Shown: positions 48,009-59,872, counted from the stretch's first letter. The stretch is DNA of 64,000 nucleotides from Chelydra serpentina (GCA_037349315.1 JBAIAC010000006.1:14171501-14235500), one strand, 5' to 3'. The notes: generated by a model not told the origin, from the letters alone. Program-made: numbers and translations.

Positions 48009-48260
48009 CAGTGTTGCCAACTTTCACAAATCATGAGCTTTTGAAGACTGTGGAGCTAAGAAGCTCCAGCCTTCACAACGCAGACAGCTCAGGGGAAATA
48101 ACAGCCAATCAGAGGAGGAGGCAGAACTCTTCCCTCGCCTTTCAGGAGCTGAGAGACGTTTTGTGGACTGGGGCTGGGGACGGGCAAGAGGGAGCAACCA
48201 AAATGATTTTCACACGAGGGAAGGGAGCAGAAACAGTCCTGTAGTACAGGGCAGCCCGGG
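48009..48260 (+). mobile_element. Possible hAT-type left terminus (CAGTGTTGCCAAC)
   Basis: CAGTGTTGCCAACTTTCAC followed by 'aaatcatgagct' resembles the terminus at 40878 on the minus strand. No matching right end or TSD was found, so the extent is uncertain. Confidence 0.4.
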
Positions 48261-49439
48261 TCCTTCCTCCCTGCATGCCCTCCTGTGAAAAATGGCTTGG
48301 AGGTCCTTTTTGCTCCTTCCCCTTCTCCTGCTCTCTAATTCTACACCACCAGGCCTTGGAAGGTGGAGAGGGAAACTCCCTGGGAGCTGCTCTCCCCTCA
48401 GGCAGGGATTTGTGCGTGTGAAGAGCCCGTTGAGCTGCCAGGCCTGGGAAGCGGTGCAGGTGGAGGAAAGATGTGCTTGGCGGGGGAGTAGGGGGAAGAT
48501 CTGGGGCTGAGGGTGAATGAGGAAGAGGTGCACAATTATTGTATGGCTGGGTATGTAGATTTGATGTGGGACTGGGGCAGATGTGAGTTCTGGAGCACAA
48601 ACTTAATTTATTATTATTCCCTCCCCCCTTTCCTGGGGTAGCTGCAGCAGAGAGACATAGTGATTTTTTCCCCCACAGCCCTAGCACCATTGCCCATAGG
48701 CTGGGCTTTTTTCTTTCTGTCCCTCATGCTGAGCCTTCAAAACGAAAAGATGTTATGTTAGCACAATATTATTTTATTGGGATTATACAGCAGCTAAACC
48801 TGAACTACTATTATGATTGAACAGCAGAAAACACACGTTTCTTTTTCTAAAGGTGGGGCATTGATTATCATCAGATTTTTTGAGGGGGAGGGAGGGCTCC
48901 TGTTTCCTTCCTTCTTTTCTTTTGACATTGCCCTGAGATGCTGATATTTGAGGGCTAAATTGTGCCCTTGTGTCATCTGAAGAAGTGGGGGAGTAGGCAG
49001 CCTACCCAACCCTATGCTTAGCTGAATAGGACCTACCATGACTGTGCGCCTGGGTCTGGAGCCTGGGCCAAAGCCCACTGAAGTCAATGGGCTTTGGAGC
49101 AGGCCCCTCCTCTTCTCTGGATATTGCTCCTCCAAGCAAGTGAATGGGGAATAGGCGGAGAAAGCCTGGGCCCCACCTCTCCCACTAGATGGACAAAGCT
49201 GAGGCCAGGCATGAAGGGAAGTAAACTGTATCCTCTTGAGAAATGCAGTGACTTACAAGAGATGCTCCCTTGGAGCAAGAACAGAGCAGGGAAGGGATTT
49301 TGCCTCAGAGAGCTATCTGTGGGCCACCATGTCTCCTGGGGCCATTCCTCGGGTGCTGCTGCTTATGTTGGTATGTTTATAGTTTGTTTTTAATGAATAT
49401 ATGATTTCCAATGGGACTTAAGGGATAAAAGGGATTTAG

Positions 49440-49623
49440 GCCAGATTTTTAAAGGTATCTAGGTGCCTAAAGAGGCAGGTAAGAGGCTAGTAGGATTTTT
49501 AAAAGTACCTACATGCCTAAGCCCATTGACATCAAAGTGAGTTCGGTACCTAGGTGCTTTTGAAAATCTCACTAGGTGTCTGTCTTCATCTTTAGGTGCC
49601 TAAATACCTTTTTTAATCTGGCT
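49440..49623. repeat. Palindromic MITE, 184 bp, ~35-bp inverted ends
   Basis: Left end 'gccagatttttaaaggtatc' + 'taggtgcctaaaga' and right end 'tctttaggtgcctaaatacc' + 'ttttttaatctggc' are inverse copies. Internal 'aaaagtacctacatgccta' and 'ggtacctaggtgcttttgaa' add a second inverted pair. Related fragments lie at 12443-12512 and 62565-62694. Confidence 0.75.
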
Positions 49624-50117
49624 CTTGGACACTTTGAAAATGGAATTTAGGCTCCTAAGTCAGTGAGGCATTTTTTGGAAATGATACCCTGTAAGTTTGC
49701 CTGAGAACTTTTGTCAGAGTAAAAGTTGAGAAGGTGATAGGAATCCATATGCTGACTAAAAAGAATACACCAAAAAAGCTCCCAGTAGTTAATATTTCCA
49801 TATCTTCCTAGCTCCTGAGTTTCTCACTGGAAGCCTGATTGTAATTCAATGCAGGTTTCATCTAATGAAGAACTCCTGCTTAGGGCAGTGATTAACAGTC
49901 CATATTGAAAAGTCCACAGTGATAATTCTGTGGCAAAAACTAATCAAAAGCCATAGAGTTTTACCTTATACACTTTTTAAAAGAAATGCATTAAAAATGT
50001 AGCCTAAGGCTCTTGGAATACTAGTCAATATGGATTTTAAAGTTAGTATTGAATCTTAAGGGCCCTCTCTGTGCTATAAAATGTAGCCAGTGTTCTTTCT
50101 GTAAACTCAGAGAGCCT

Positions 50118-50215
50118 GATTCATTTCTCGCTTATATCTGTGTAACTCAGGAATTCTACTGAAGCTAATGGAGTTTCATTGACTGGTGTAATCAGGCCAG
50201 AATGCTGATTCAGAG
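50118..50215. repeat. Short palindromic repeat (gtgtaa...ccattga family)
   Basis: 'ctgattcatttctcgc' and 'gaatgctgattcagag' ends enclose 'gtgtaactcagg' and 'actggtgtaatcagg' with a central 'tactgaagctaatggagt'. Diverged copy of the family at 31393 and 56656. Confidence 0.45.
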
Positions 50216-50595
50216 TGCAATTAGCAACTAAATATCTGCCATGGAGTAGACACATGTGGCAGGGCGAATCCCTCAAGGATGCAAGCAAATTCTCATTTTG
50301 AGAAAATATGCAATACCTTGATCATAAATTTTGAAGAAGGCTCGTTGGCATTGAACATCATGTATACTTTTTTTTTTTTTTTGCCAAGGCAAGACAATTA
50401 CTGTAGAGTAATAATTAAGGATGTGACATCTTTCCAGGAAATGTACCATGTGTTAAAGAGAGGTACTACATCGCTGTGTGTAAGACATAAAAAAGCCAAT
50501 ATATGCAGATATGCTAATCACCTGCCTTAGACATCCATTACCAATGGGAAAGTGAAAGTAAAAATAAGAGCTATCAGATAGAAATCATTCTAACT

Positions 50596-53307
50596 TAGGC
50601 TGACCATACGTACTGTTTTAAACGGGACAGTACCGTTTTTTTCATATTTCCCGACCGTCCCGTCGTTTTAATATAAATGTCAATGTTGTCCCGTTTTTAA
50701 TAAACTACATATAGTTTTTAATTTTTTGTAAAAAATGAACGCGGGTTGTTTATTATTTCTCATAAGGCTCTATGCTAATCAATGTGTACAGTAAAACCAC
50801 TAGTGTGACGAAAGAGGAAGTTCCATTTACTTTATCCAGTCAGGGCCAGGCTTCTTGCCCAGAGAGAGAACACTGCTAGTAAGAGACGGCGCGAACGCGG
50901 TCTCGCTGCTTAGTACAATCGGAGTCCCACATTGTACCCATATCGTTGTTTCCTTAGTGATGGCGGCTGGCAAACTGATCCCCCACCATTGAACCTACTA
51001 GAAATCCATTGTGCTTCTGACTCAATAAAGTAAATGCACTGTAGTGGGGTGTGGGGATGCACATGTTGGTGACGGTGGCCTCGCTCAGATGCGGCGGCAT
51101 CTGTTCTGCTGTAACGTTAGTTTTTGTTTTGCCTGTATGCTAACCGGTGGCTTTGTTATTCGTTGTCGGTGGTTTAAACTTCATATTTTTAAGTCTTATT
51201 TTTTAAAGCTTAAAGTCTACCCTTGCAATGCCAAAGACAAAGAGGCGAAACTGCAGTTTTAATGACGATCTCCAGAAGGAATTCAAATGTATTAAACCGG
51301 ACAAACTGTGTAGTGATGGAACAAAAGTGGTATGCCAACATTGTAATGTCCATTTTTCCATTGCTCATGGAGGTAGAAGTGACATCAACCAACATCTACG
51401 TAGCCAGAAACATAAGAATACTGAAAAGACTCTGGCTTCAGTTAAAAACATCAGTTCGTTTATGAGACGTGATGGTGATAGTGAAAGCGATAAAATTGCA
51501 GCAAGTGAAGCTCTTTTTGCTTATCATACTGTGCGTCACAGCCAAAGTTTTCACGCAAATGATTGCCTGTCGACATTGATAAAGAAAATTTATTAACCAA
51601 AATTTTCTTCAGCACGTACCAAATCAGAAGCAATAATTACCAATGTTTTATCACCATACATATTGGGCAAAGTAATTAAAGGATTTGAATAAAACAAAAA
51701 GCATTACAGTCAGTTTAGATGCATCAAACAAAAAAGATATCAAAGTTTTTCCAATCGTTGTGCGGTACTTTTTGCCAAATTGTGGTGTTCAAGACAAAAT
51801 TATAGACTTTGTTTCCTTACCTGGTGAAACATCCGATCTACGTGTGCTATGTTGAAGGAAGCACTTGACAAATTTGCTTTACAAAACAAAATTGTTGCTT
51901 TGTGTGCAGATAACACGAACACCAATTTTGGTGGTTGCAAAAGACTTGGCAAAAATAATGTGTGGCGAAAACTTGAAACTGAACTGAAGAGGCCGATTAT
52001 TGGTATTGGTTGTGGGGCACACATTATACACAATTGTCTCCAGTGTGCTGTCGACTGTTTACCAATTGATATTGAATGTTTTGCAGTGAAAGTATACAAA
52101 TACTTCTATATATACACAGTTAGAGTTGAAGAACTGAAAAACTTTTGTGACTTTGCAGGAAACAATTACGCTACATTGTTAGAGCATGGAAATACAAGAT
52201 TTTTGTCCTTGGGTCCATCAATTGACAGAATTTTAAGCATGTTTGATGGGCTTACTTCTTATTTTCTTGCTCAAGAAAAATGCCCTGTTATGTTGTGAAA
52301 ATGGTTTGAAAATCCGTTTGAAATTGTGGTTGTCATTTGTAAGAGATCAAGTGCCTATGTTCCAAACATACATTAGTTTAATTGAAAGATTATATTTCAG
52401 CTACAGAAGTAGCCATAAACATTGAAAATCTTGTAAACAATTTAGAGTCCAGAAAAAGTGAAGTGTTTGTAACTACTGATGTCAAAAAACAACTGAAAAT
52501 GTTAGTAGATTCAGGAGAAATTAATGAGGCTACGTTTTTTGAGGTAGTTGAGAATTTCTATGAAACCATCTTAGAATATATCAACAAGTGGAAGTGCAGT
52601 GTAGGAAACACTGAGAAGTTCAAGTGGGTGCTACTAAGGAAGACACCTGAATGAAAAGAAATACAGGACAGCCTGAACGAGGAACTCATCACACACACAG
52701 AAACAGAAGAAACTTGTGTATTCGATCAGTGGACCTTCATAACATCTACAATTGTTAGGCAGTTGGATACATGGAATAAAGAAAACATTTCTGTATCTGA
52801 TAGATGGGTAAAGATTTTTTCTGAAATGAGCGAAAAATGCCTAGACTTTCAAGACTTTTGTAATATTGTAGAGTTTATTCTTTGTCTTCCAGGAAGTACA
52901 GTATCTGTCGAGAGAATATTTTCTGTTATGAACAGTATGTGGTCAAAGGAGAAATCTAGATTAAGTGTTGAGACAATGAGGGCTATGTTAGTTGTAAAAC
53001 AAAATGGTGTCATGGAGTGTGAGAAGTTTTATGATAAGGTGTTGAAAGACCGAAATTTGCTGCGTAAGATTACTTCATCAGAGAAATATTCATGGTACGA
53101 TTGTGGTAAAATACAGTCCCCCTCTACGTCTGCCTAAATTTTTGTATGAGTTCTGTCACTGAAGAATAATTGTTAGCTCAATATATTCATGTAATAAAAC
53201 TTTTTTTATCGTCTTACTTTTTCACAAATACGGAATATTACATAACCCCGTCCCGTTTTTGCCATCCCAATGTCCCGTTTTTGTCTCAAGGAAATATGGT
53301 CAGCCTA
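50596..53307 (+). mobile_element. hAT-superfamily transposon, 2.7 kb, near-complete but with broken transposase
   Basis: Both ends carry TAGGCTGACCATA as terminal inverted repeats. The 8-bp duplication ttctaact is perfect (50588-50595, 53308-53315). Subterminal regions repeat 'cgggacagtaccg'/'cccgtttttg' words in inverse orientation. The interior encodes a BED-zinc-finger hAT transposase on the plus strand (annotated next), now split by a few stops and frameshifts. The perfect TSD and long frames suggest a comparatively recent insertion. Poly-T/A runs near 53190-53210 with AATAAA could end its transcript. Confidence 0.95.
51228..53137 (+). pseudogene. hAT transposase pseudogene (BED finger to C-terminal dimerisation domain)
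   Basis: The first open piece, 51228-51596, has a BED-type zinc finger: VVCQHCNVHFSIAHGG, then DINQHLRSQKH, i.e. C-x2-C and H-x5-H. The second, 51849-52298, carries the RNase H-like core: ALCADNTNTNFGG and GIGCGAHIIHNCLQ. The third, 52382-52654, is helical, and the fourth, 52763-53137, contains LPGSTVSVERIFSVMNSMWS and LSVETMRAMLVVKQN, the hAT C-terminal dimerisation region. Pieces lie in order and are separated by a stop at 51594, two more stops or shifts up to 51849, a frameshift near 52298 and a stop at 52652. The start is the Met before KTKRRNCSF. It can no longer make a full transposase. Confidence 0.92.
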
Positions 53308-53315
53308 TTCTAACT

Positions 53316-54000
53316 GCCTTGTATTTTCTTCCTCTCATTAAAATGTGCATTTCTAGCATAGGAGGAAATTCACTCCTGTGTAACAGCCCAGCACAATGAC
53401 TCTGCACCACCTAGTTACCACTTAGCCCCATCTTGAGGGCTTGCAAGCAAGGTGCATAGGGCCTCTGCCTATGGGAAAATGTCCACCATAATCAGCATCT
53501 TCAAAGGAGTTCTTGAAAGAGGAGGATGCCAAGTCCTCAGTAAAGAAAGACCAACTTAGTGCTTTAACCCCTTCTCTGACACCTCAGAATTATTCCCTAC
53601 AGAAAATTCTCCCATGCTTCTCCAGTCTCCTTTTAAATGCCTAAAATAATGTATCTTTCACTATACATCTTGGCACAGTCAACCTAAAATTACCTTTATT
53701 TAATTTCATCCCATCCATTATATCATGGATATGGTAGAAGAACCTACACAGAACAGAATAGGTATAAGTGATTACTTTTTAGCTATGAGCTTTTTAGCTA
53801 CCTTTTACCACAGTAAACAATTCCTCTCTCTCCTTGGTGTTTACATCCTTAAAACCCTTTTGAAATGTGTTTCATTCAGTTTTTAATTTTATTTTTGATA
53901 ACAGATGGCCTAGTAGTTTGCAGAGGATGGGGATGAGCAAGTACTTTTGGTCTGTCAGAATCAATCTCAGAGACATAAACTGACTAGTGATTCATGTATT
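53316..54000. other. Intronic stretch, possibly very old LINE sequence
   Basis: No clear feature. 53820-53900 (ccttggtgtttacatcctta) resembles the coding-strand-inverted 3' part of CR1-like LINEs but is too diverged to call. Confidence 0.3.
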
Positions 54001-54370
54001 CGTAGATTTTAAGGCAAGAAGAGGCTATTAGAACATCTAGCCTGACCTCCTGTATAATACAGGTCATAGAAGTTCACCTACTGATTCCTATATTGAGCCC
54101 AATAACTTGCGTTTTGCTAAAAAGGCTAGAAAGGCATCCAGCCTCGACGTGAAGGCTTCAAGAGATGGAGAATACACCAATTTCCTTGGTATTGTGTTCC
54201 AGTGGTTAATCACCTCACGGTTAAAAATGTGTGCCTTATTTTTAATTTGAATTTATCTGGCTTCAACTTCCAGCCTTTGGTTCTTGTGGTTTCCCCCCCT
54301 ACATTAAATTGCCTTTTAGTAGCTGGTATTTTCTCCCCTGGATGATATTTGCACACTGGAGTCTAATCTT
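54000..54370 (-). mobile_element. CR1 LINE 3' fragment
   Basis: 'gattttaaggcaagaagagg', 'catctagcctgacctcctgt', 'ttccagtggttaatcacctc' and 'tatctggcttcaacttccag' are standard minus-oriented CR1 3' UTR and ORF2-end words. No open coding block remains. Confidence 0.85.
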
Positions 54371-54454
54371 TAAAGTTCTGCAACCAAGCAAACACAGGTA
54401 GCATAGGAAAAAATATGGTGATAAAATCTATGAAATATTTCTGCTGATCAACTT

Positions 54455-54690
54455 GACCCAAGTGTAGTCCAGTGGGTAGAGTACAGGTCTGAGACTCGGA
54501 AGATCTGAGTGCTATATCCAGCTCCATCAAACCCCCGCTGTGTGACGTTGGGCAAATTATTTCAGATTCCCATGCCTCTGTCTTGTGTAATTAGATCACA
54601 AACTCTAAGATGGTCTCTTAGTAGGAGCTTTTACAGTGCCTGGCACAATGAGACCATGATCTTGATGCCCCTGGATGAACATTGTTGCAG
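54455..54690 (+). repeat. MIR/CORE-type SINE, near full length, sense
   Basis: The head 'tagtccagtgggtagagtac' (A-box-like) is followed by 'gctgtgtgacgttgggcaaattatt' (MIR core) and the tail 'ttacagtgcctggcacaatgag'. This shows that the core and tail units annotated separately elsewhere belong to one SINE family. Confidence 0.75.
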
Positions 54691-55934
54691 ACAGGTTTGA
54701 GAAGCACAACTGTTTCCTTGTGGAGCAGATGGGACTTATAGAGCTCAGGTGGGATACATCAACCCAAAAGCAACATCAAAGTTCTGGCTGAGCTTCATAA
54801 GAGCTAGAGCACGTTATTAATTCGTATGAACTCCTCAGTCACTCTTTATGGTCATTCTAACAATTTATTCAATGAAGGGAGATGAGAAGGAGAAAGAAGG
54901 TGAAGTAGGTGGTTGGTGATGTTAAATATCATCCCTCAATGCTTTTGGTGGGGATATGCCAATACCCCCCATTAATGCTACCGCACATCACTAGTTTCCT
55001 GAGTCTGGCAATCATTACCTCCCCCTTTTTCACCCAGGAAGACATTTACCTCTCAATGCAGCATTTTTGCGCATGCACCATTTAAACCCAAAAACGTATC
55101 AATGAAAGCAGCCAGTTCGGTCCGGTATGAGCGGTCATTCGTTGTGAGCTCATGCTGTCACCGCGCTGTTCTCTCCTACATTATAGACTTTCAGACTGAT
55201 TCTCTCATTGTTTGTGGTCATATTTTTTCCACTTTTGGGCCCGATGATGTACTCATTCCATATATACAGCTTCACAGCTTCCATTGAGATCTGTGGCAGT
55301 TGTCAGGATAGATTGATAATGGGATCGGGCCCATCGACTTTCAACTAAATGGAACTCAATTTTTTTTAAACTCTATTTATTCTTTAAATAAAGATTGGAT
55401 GTCTTTCTACAAAATAAGTTGTTAGTTCAGCCACAGATTGTGGGGATTGATGCAGGAATTACTGTGTGAAATTGTATGGCCTGTATTATGTAGGAGAATA
55501 GAATAAATGATCATAGTGCTCAGGCCTTTAATTCCATTCATTTTCTCTATTTTAGTCATTTGGGACCTCATATGTTCTCCTTCTTACTGGTTCTTTAAAT
55601 TCCCCTGCCAATGGATTATATCTCATGCACACACATATGCTCAGGTTATCCAGTTACTCTATCTGCAACCAATTGTCATTCATTCACTCTATTATCCCAT
55701 TCCTCCTTAGCTTGCAGCTTTCTCCTTTCATCTTGTTGAAAATCGAGACAGTAACAAGGGGCCTAATCCAAACCTCACAGAAATCAGCAGGTAGAAGTTT
55801 TTCCATCGACGTCAATGAGCTTTGGGCCAGGCCCCAAGATACGATTATTTGTTCTCCTTCCTGATTGCATAGTGATCCTTCCTCTTCCCCGGTATCCTGG
55901 CTCTAGTGCATTTATAAAACTTCTTGTTTCCTTT

Positions 55935-56574
55935 ATCAGAGGGGTAGCTGTGTTAGTCTGGATCTGTAGAAGCGATAAAGAGTCCTGTGGCACCGTATAG
56001 ACCACGGAGCATAAGCTTTCGTGGGTGAATACCCACTTGTTCAGATGCATGCAGTGGAAATGTCCAGGGGCAGGTATAAATATGCAGGGAAGAGTCAGGC
56101 TAGAGATAACGAGGTTAGTTCAATCAGGGAGGATGAGGCCCTCTTCTAGCAGCTGAGGTGTGAACACCAAGGGAGGAGAAACTGCTTTTGTAGTTGGCTA
56201 GCCATTCATAGTCTTTGTTTAATCCTGAGCTGATGGTGTCAAATTTGCAAATGAACTGAAGCTCGGCAGTTTCTCTTTGAAGTCTGGTCCTGAAGTTTTT
56301 TTGCTGCAGGATGGCTACCTTTAAATCTGCTATTGTGTGTCCAGGGAGATTGAAATGTTCTCCTACAGGTTTTTGTATATTACCATTCCTTATATCTGAT
56401 TTGTGTCCATTTATCCTTTTGTGTAAGGACTGTCCAGTTTGGCCGAGGTACATAGCAGAGGGGCATTGCTGGCATATGATGGCGTATATTACATTGGTGG
56501 ATGTGCAGGTGAATGAACCGGTGATGGTGTGGCTGATCTGGTTGGGTCCTGTGATGGAGTCCCTGGTGTAGATA
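55935..56574 (-). mobile_element. Penelope-like retroelement 3' part with GIY-YIG endonuclease, 10-bp TSD
   Basis: The 640-bp insert is flanked by tgtttccttt (55925-55934, 56575-56584). On the minus strand it opens with an in-frame stretch reading VIYAIICQQCPSAMYLGQTG, then LHKRINGHKSDI, KPVGEHFNLPGH and ETAELQFICKFDTI: the GIY and YIG halves, the catalytic Arg/His region and the C-terminal part of a Penelope endonuclease domain. Coding stops near 56124. The 3' non-coding part has the hammerhead-like core and ends in 'cagactaacacagctaccc'. No reverse transcriptase: 5'-truncated. The frame is intact across what remains, so the copy is fairly young. Confidence 0.9.
56007..56048 (-). ncRNA. Hammerhead-ribozyme-like motif (degenerate)
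   Basis: Order on the minus strand: CTGAACA (consensus CUGANGA, G8 replaced by C), extra A, hairpin GTGGGT-attc-ACCCAC, GAAA, AGC-ttat-GCT, C. The stems match 25903-25945 exactly, but the core damage differs, so the two copies decayed independently from a common form. Confidence 0.4.
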
Positions 56575-56655
56575 TGTTTCCTTTGACGTCTTTAACTCAC
56601 CCTACAGTATTACCATTTTGCCTCTCTACATTGGTCTCCACAAAGCTTCCCCTGA

Positions 56656-56724
56656 CACCAGATCCTCAGCTGGTGTACCTGTCTGGAAGCCAATGGAGCT
56701 ACACCAGTGGAGGATCTGGCCCAG
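56656..56724. repeat. Short palindromic repeat (ccagatcctcagctgg family)
   Basis: 'accagatcctcagctggtg' and 'accagtggaggatctggcc' are inverse ends around 'gaagccaatggagct'. Same family as 31393-31494. Confidence 0.65.
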
Positions 56725-56739
56725 CTAGTCATTTTGCTT

Positions 56740-57310
56740 TGTCATGCTGATACATGCTACACCCTGCATTATTCTCTTTTGCTCCTCTTTTATTATACGG
56801 AGTCCTTCAAATAGTCACCTTAGTTTGTTCTTCTTCCTCGTGTTTTTCTGCTGCAGTGGAATTGATTTCTGTTGTGCATCTTTTATATTATACCTTGGAA
56901 ATCTTCCCCTATATTTTTGCTCTCCTAATAATCTTATACTTAGGAACTTGTCTATTGGTTCTCAATCTCTGGCAGATTGTCCTTTTGATGCAACGGAATA
57001 CTAATAAACCTCTCCTTTGAATTTATTACACAATCATATGTTAATGATCACTCCCTCCAAGTTTACCGTTCACTTCCAAGCTCTTAATTACTTCTTCCCT
57101 ATTAGTCAATAACAGCTCAAAAAATTGTCTCAATTCAGCTGCTTGTTCAATTTGTTGAAACAAGTAATTAGCACAGTTTGGTAATTTTCTTTGATTGACT
57201 GAATTTCAATGTATTTTTTTTCCCAACAACTGTCTGTGTAATTGAAATTTCTTCTGACTTAGCCATCTCTGATCATATATCCCAGTACAAACTGAGCAGC
57301 ACCTTCATTC
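56740..57310 (-). mobile_element. Possible ancient CR1-like ORF2 fragment
   Basis: 'ctattagtcaataacagctc' and 'tgttaatgatcactccctcc' resemble the minus-oriented endonuclease region of CR1 ORF2, similar in type to 25780-25830. No open frame or motif is strong enough to be certain. Confidence 0.4.
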
Positions 57311-57564
57311 TGACTTTCAGGTCTGGAAAATATGTGGTCTTTATTTGAGTGTTGCCTAATGGAAAACAGTAGCTAGCTTGCAGGCTTTAAGAAGGTTTCT
57401 GGGCAGAGTTCAAAAGTCTAGTAAACTTTTTTGCAAAGATGTTGTAGCACTAGACATTTGGTTGCAGGAAGGGATTTCAAGGCATTGTACTAATGGGACT
57501 GCTGCTTCTCTTTGCCCTGAGTTACCATTGTATAAAAGACATACAGAGAGAGAGACGATCTTTC

Positions 57565-57690
57565 TTTTTTAAGGGAGGAAGGGTGGTTTTGTGGTTAAAG
57601 CACTGCACCGCAACTTTGGTGATCTAGTTCCAATCAGCAGCTCTGACAACAACTGCCTGTGTGACCTAGCGTCCTGTTTGAAAGGGGACT
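57565..57690 (+). repeat. MIR-like SINE, sense
   Basis: 'ggtggttttgtggttaaagcactg' gives an A-box-like head, followed by 'gttccaatcagcagctctgac' and 'gcctgtgtgacctagcgtcc', the MIR core. Confidence 0.7.
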
Positions 57691-59690
57691 ATGTTAGTGG
57701 CCCAACTGGTACCTTGTAGTTCATGCTAACAGTGTTTACATTAGACAGTGGCAGCACAACAGTTTATTGCGCATTGCAACTCACACCTCTTTGGTCTGTA
57801 CTGTGGGGCCATGTAGACAAGCCCTTAATCTCTATGCAGTAACTGAGAAGAATATTGGAACAAGTGGCTTCTGGTGAGTGGTTGCAAGTTCAAATTCCCA
57901 TTTAATCTGTCACACAGATGGTGAATATTCTCTTCTCTTTGAGTGCTCTGTAGGATGTTGGACTTCTAGAGCAGGGAGGGCATTTTTAAAGGTTGTAGGT
58001 CCGAGTCTTACTTTCAATCAAGGAAAGAGAATTCCCTTGGCCTAGGAAAGGTGGTGGGAGCCAGAGGAGAACATGAGTTCTAGTCTCTGCTCTTCCTCAC
58101 CCAGGAAAGCACAATGAATAGACAGTACCATTGTGATGAATCTTGAAACACCTTTGCATCTAAAGAAAAGTAGTTGAAGACTGTATCCACATGCACTGAG
58201 TGCATACTGTACAAATATGCTCAACAGCATGTAGAAAGTGACAAGCTGTTTTGAATAACTAACTCCAAATAGTGCACACATCATAATGGTCAGAGCCTGA
58301 TTGTTGAGGTCGCTTGTGTGAATTTGGGAACAAAAGTTAGGATGACCCATCCCAGCAAACATTACTGATGATAGTTCAAAAAGCATTATTTAGATTCTAA
58401 GATCCTCGGGGCAGAAACTTTATCATTCTTTGTATTATGTGAAGGGCTAAGCACACTATCCAGGGGTAACATGTAATAATGTGGTTAAGAAATGTAGTAA
58501 AAAATGAGACAAGAAGTAAATCTCATGTTCAGAAGACATGGACCAAAGGCCTATGATCTATTGGTTGACTGCTGCTAGGAATTCACTTGCATTAGCATTA
58601 GCAGACAACACTGAGTTCTACTGCTGAATTTCTGATCTGCCTTCTAAAACATTGTGTTGCACTTTTTTTCTTGTGTTGCGCCAGTTGTACGCTGATGTGA
58701 ATCTGCAGAAATCAATGGAATCATGCTGGTGTAAAATCGGAATAGTGCATTAGCAAATTAGGCCCATTTTTCTCAAAATCCAACTAGGAATTTCCCACTA
58801 CTTCTGTTTTTCTGGATCTTACCTTGCAGCTTGCATAATTAAGTTGTTGTAGTGCAGTACTGAAATCTCCCTTGGTGATTGTTTTTATAAGCATTGTATA
58901 CATTATTATCAAAATTACCTCTCTCCAAACTGAAATGACTGAAAGCCAATTTTTTCAATCAATATTAAGCAAGCATTTTCCTGTGAGTTCAGCAGACATT
59001 GACAGCAACTTGAACAGAACAGGAATATCAGGAAGAATAAAAATGAATGGAAAAGTTTAATTCAACAAACTTGGATGTGCTTTGATTTGTAGCTGATGAA
59101 AAAGAACTATGGAGGCTTCCCCCCCCCGCCCTTCTTTCCAATTATGAGACGAGAGAGAAGACAGAATGTAGCTTTTCACCTCCTTGGTCAGCATTTGCTT
59201 TGCTCTAATTCTATAGCTCAGCAGAAATACAGATTTGTAGCATCTCCTATCCTTTGCATATTTAGAATGCATACAAGTCACGAAAAATTGCCAAAGCACT
59301 TTTAAAAGAGGACCTATGTAAAACAAACGTCTCCCTATTGGACTTTATACCAGAAAAATACATCGTAAAACATGCATTTTAGGTTTAAATCTCTCTCTCT
59401 TTTACTGCACATATCAATGGTAATACAGAAGCCCTTAAGAGGCAAACCGTGTTCCATAATACTGTGTCTTGTGATGCTGAAATCCACACAAAAGAACATT
59501 CCTATTCTAATTCTTCTTTCTCCTGTTGAAGTTTTCCTACTGAATAATCTTAAATGATGTTAAAATTATGCATAGACTGAAGTAACCTCTTAATACAAGA
59601 GATTGAATGGCCATGTGTGTCATTTTTAACATAATGGAAGCTTAGCTTTCACAAGTGACCTGTCAATAATTATTATTTAATATTTACATT
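57691..59690. other. Intronic stretch with small repeat fragments
   Basis: 58385-58470 (ctcggggcagaaactttatc, aagggctaagcacac) is a sense MIR/CORE tail fragment. 58680-58772 contains a diverged palindromic 'gtgaatctgcagaaatcaatgg' unit. The remainder is AT-rich and unique-looking; I see no gene. Confidence 0.45.
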
Positions 59691-59699
59691 AAAGTGATG

Positions 59700-59805
59700 T
59701 CTAGAGAACCTAATCAGGATAGGCGCCTCATTATGTTAGGTGCTGTACAGACCTATATGAAGGCATGGGCCCCATGCTGAAGAGCTTACATTGAATTACA
59801 ATCTT
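59700..59805 (-). repeat. MIR/CORE-type SINE tail fragment
   Basis: 'cattatgttaggtgctgtac' and 'ccccatgctgaagagcttac' match the tail unit at 26690-26790 in the same orientation. Confidence 0.6.
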
Positions 59806-59872
59806 TGTGCATAAATGGAGACAATTGAAAGGATTTGACCTAGTAAACGAAGCAATTGACAGAGAAGAAGAA

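Noticed and set aside
48142..48690. 182-residue minus-strand frame
   Set aside because: Pro/Ser-rich translation of a purine-rich plus strand, with other frames open too; no recognisable domain.
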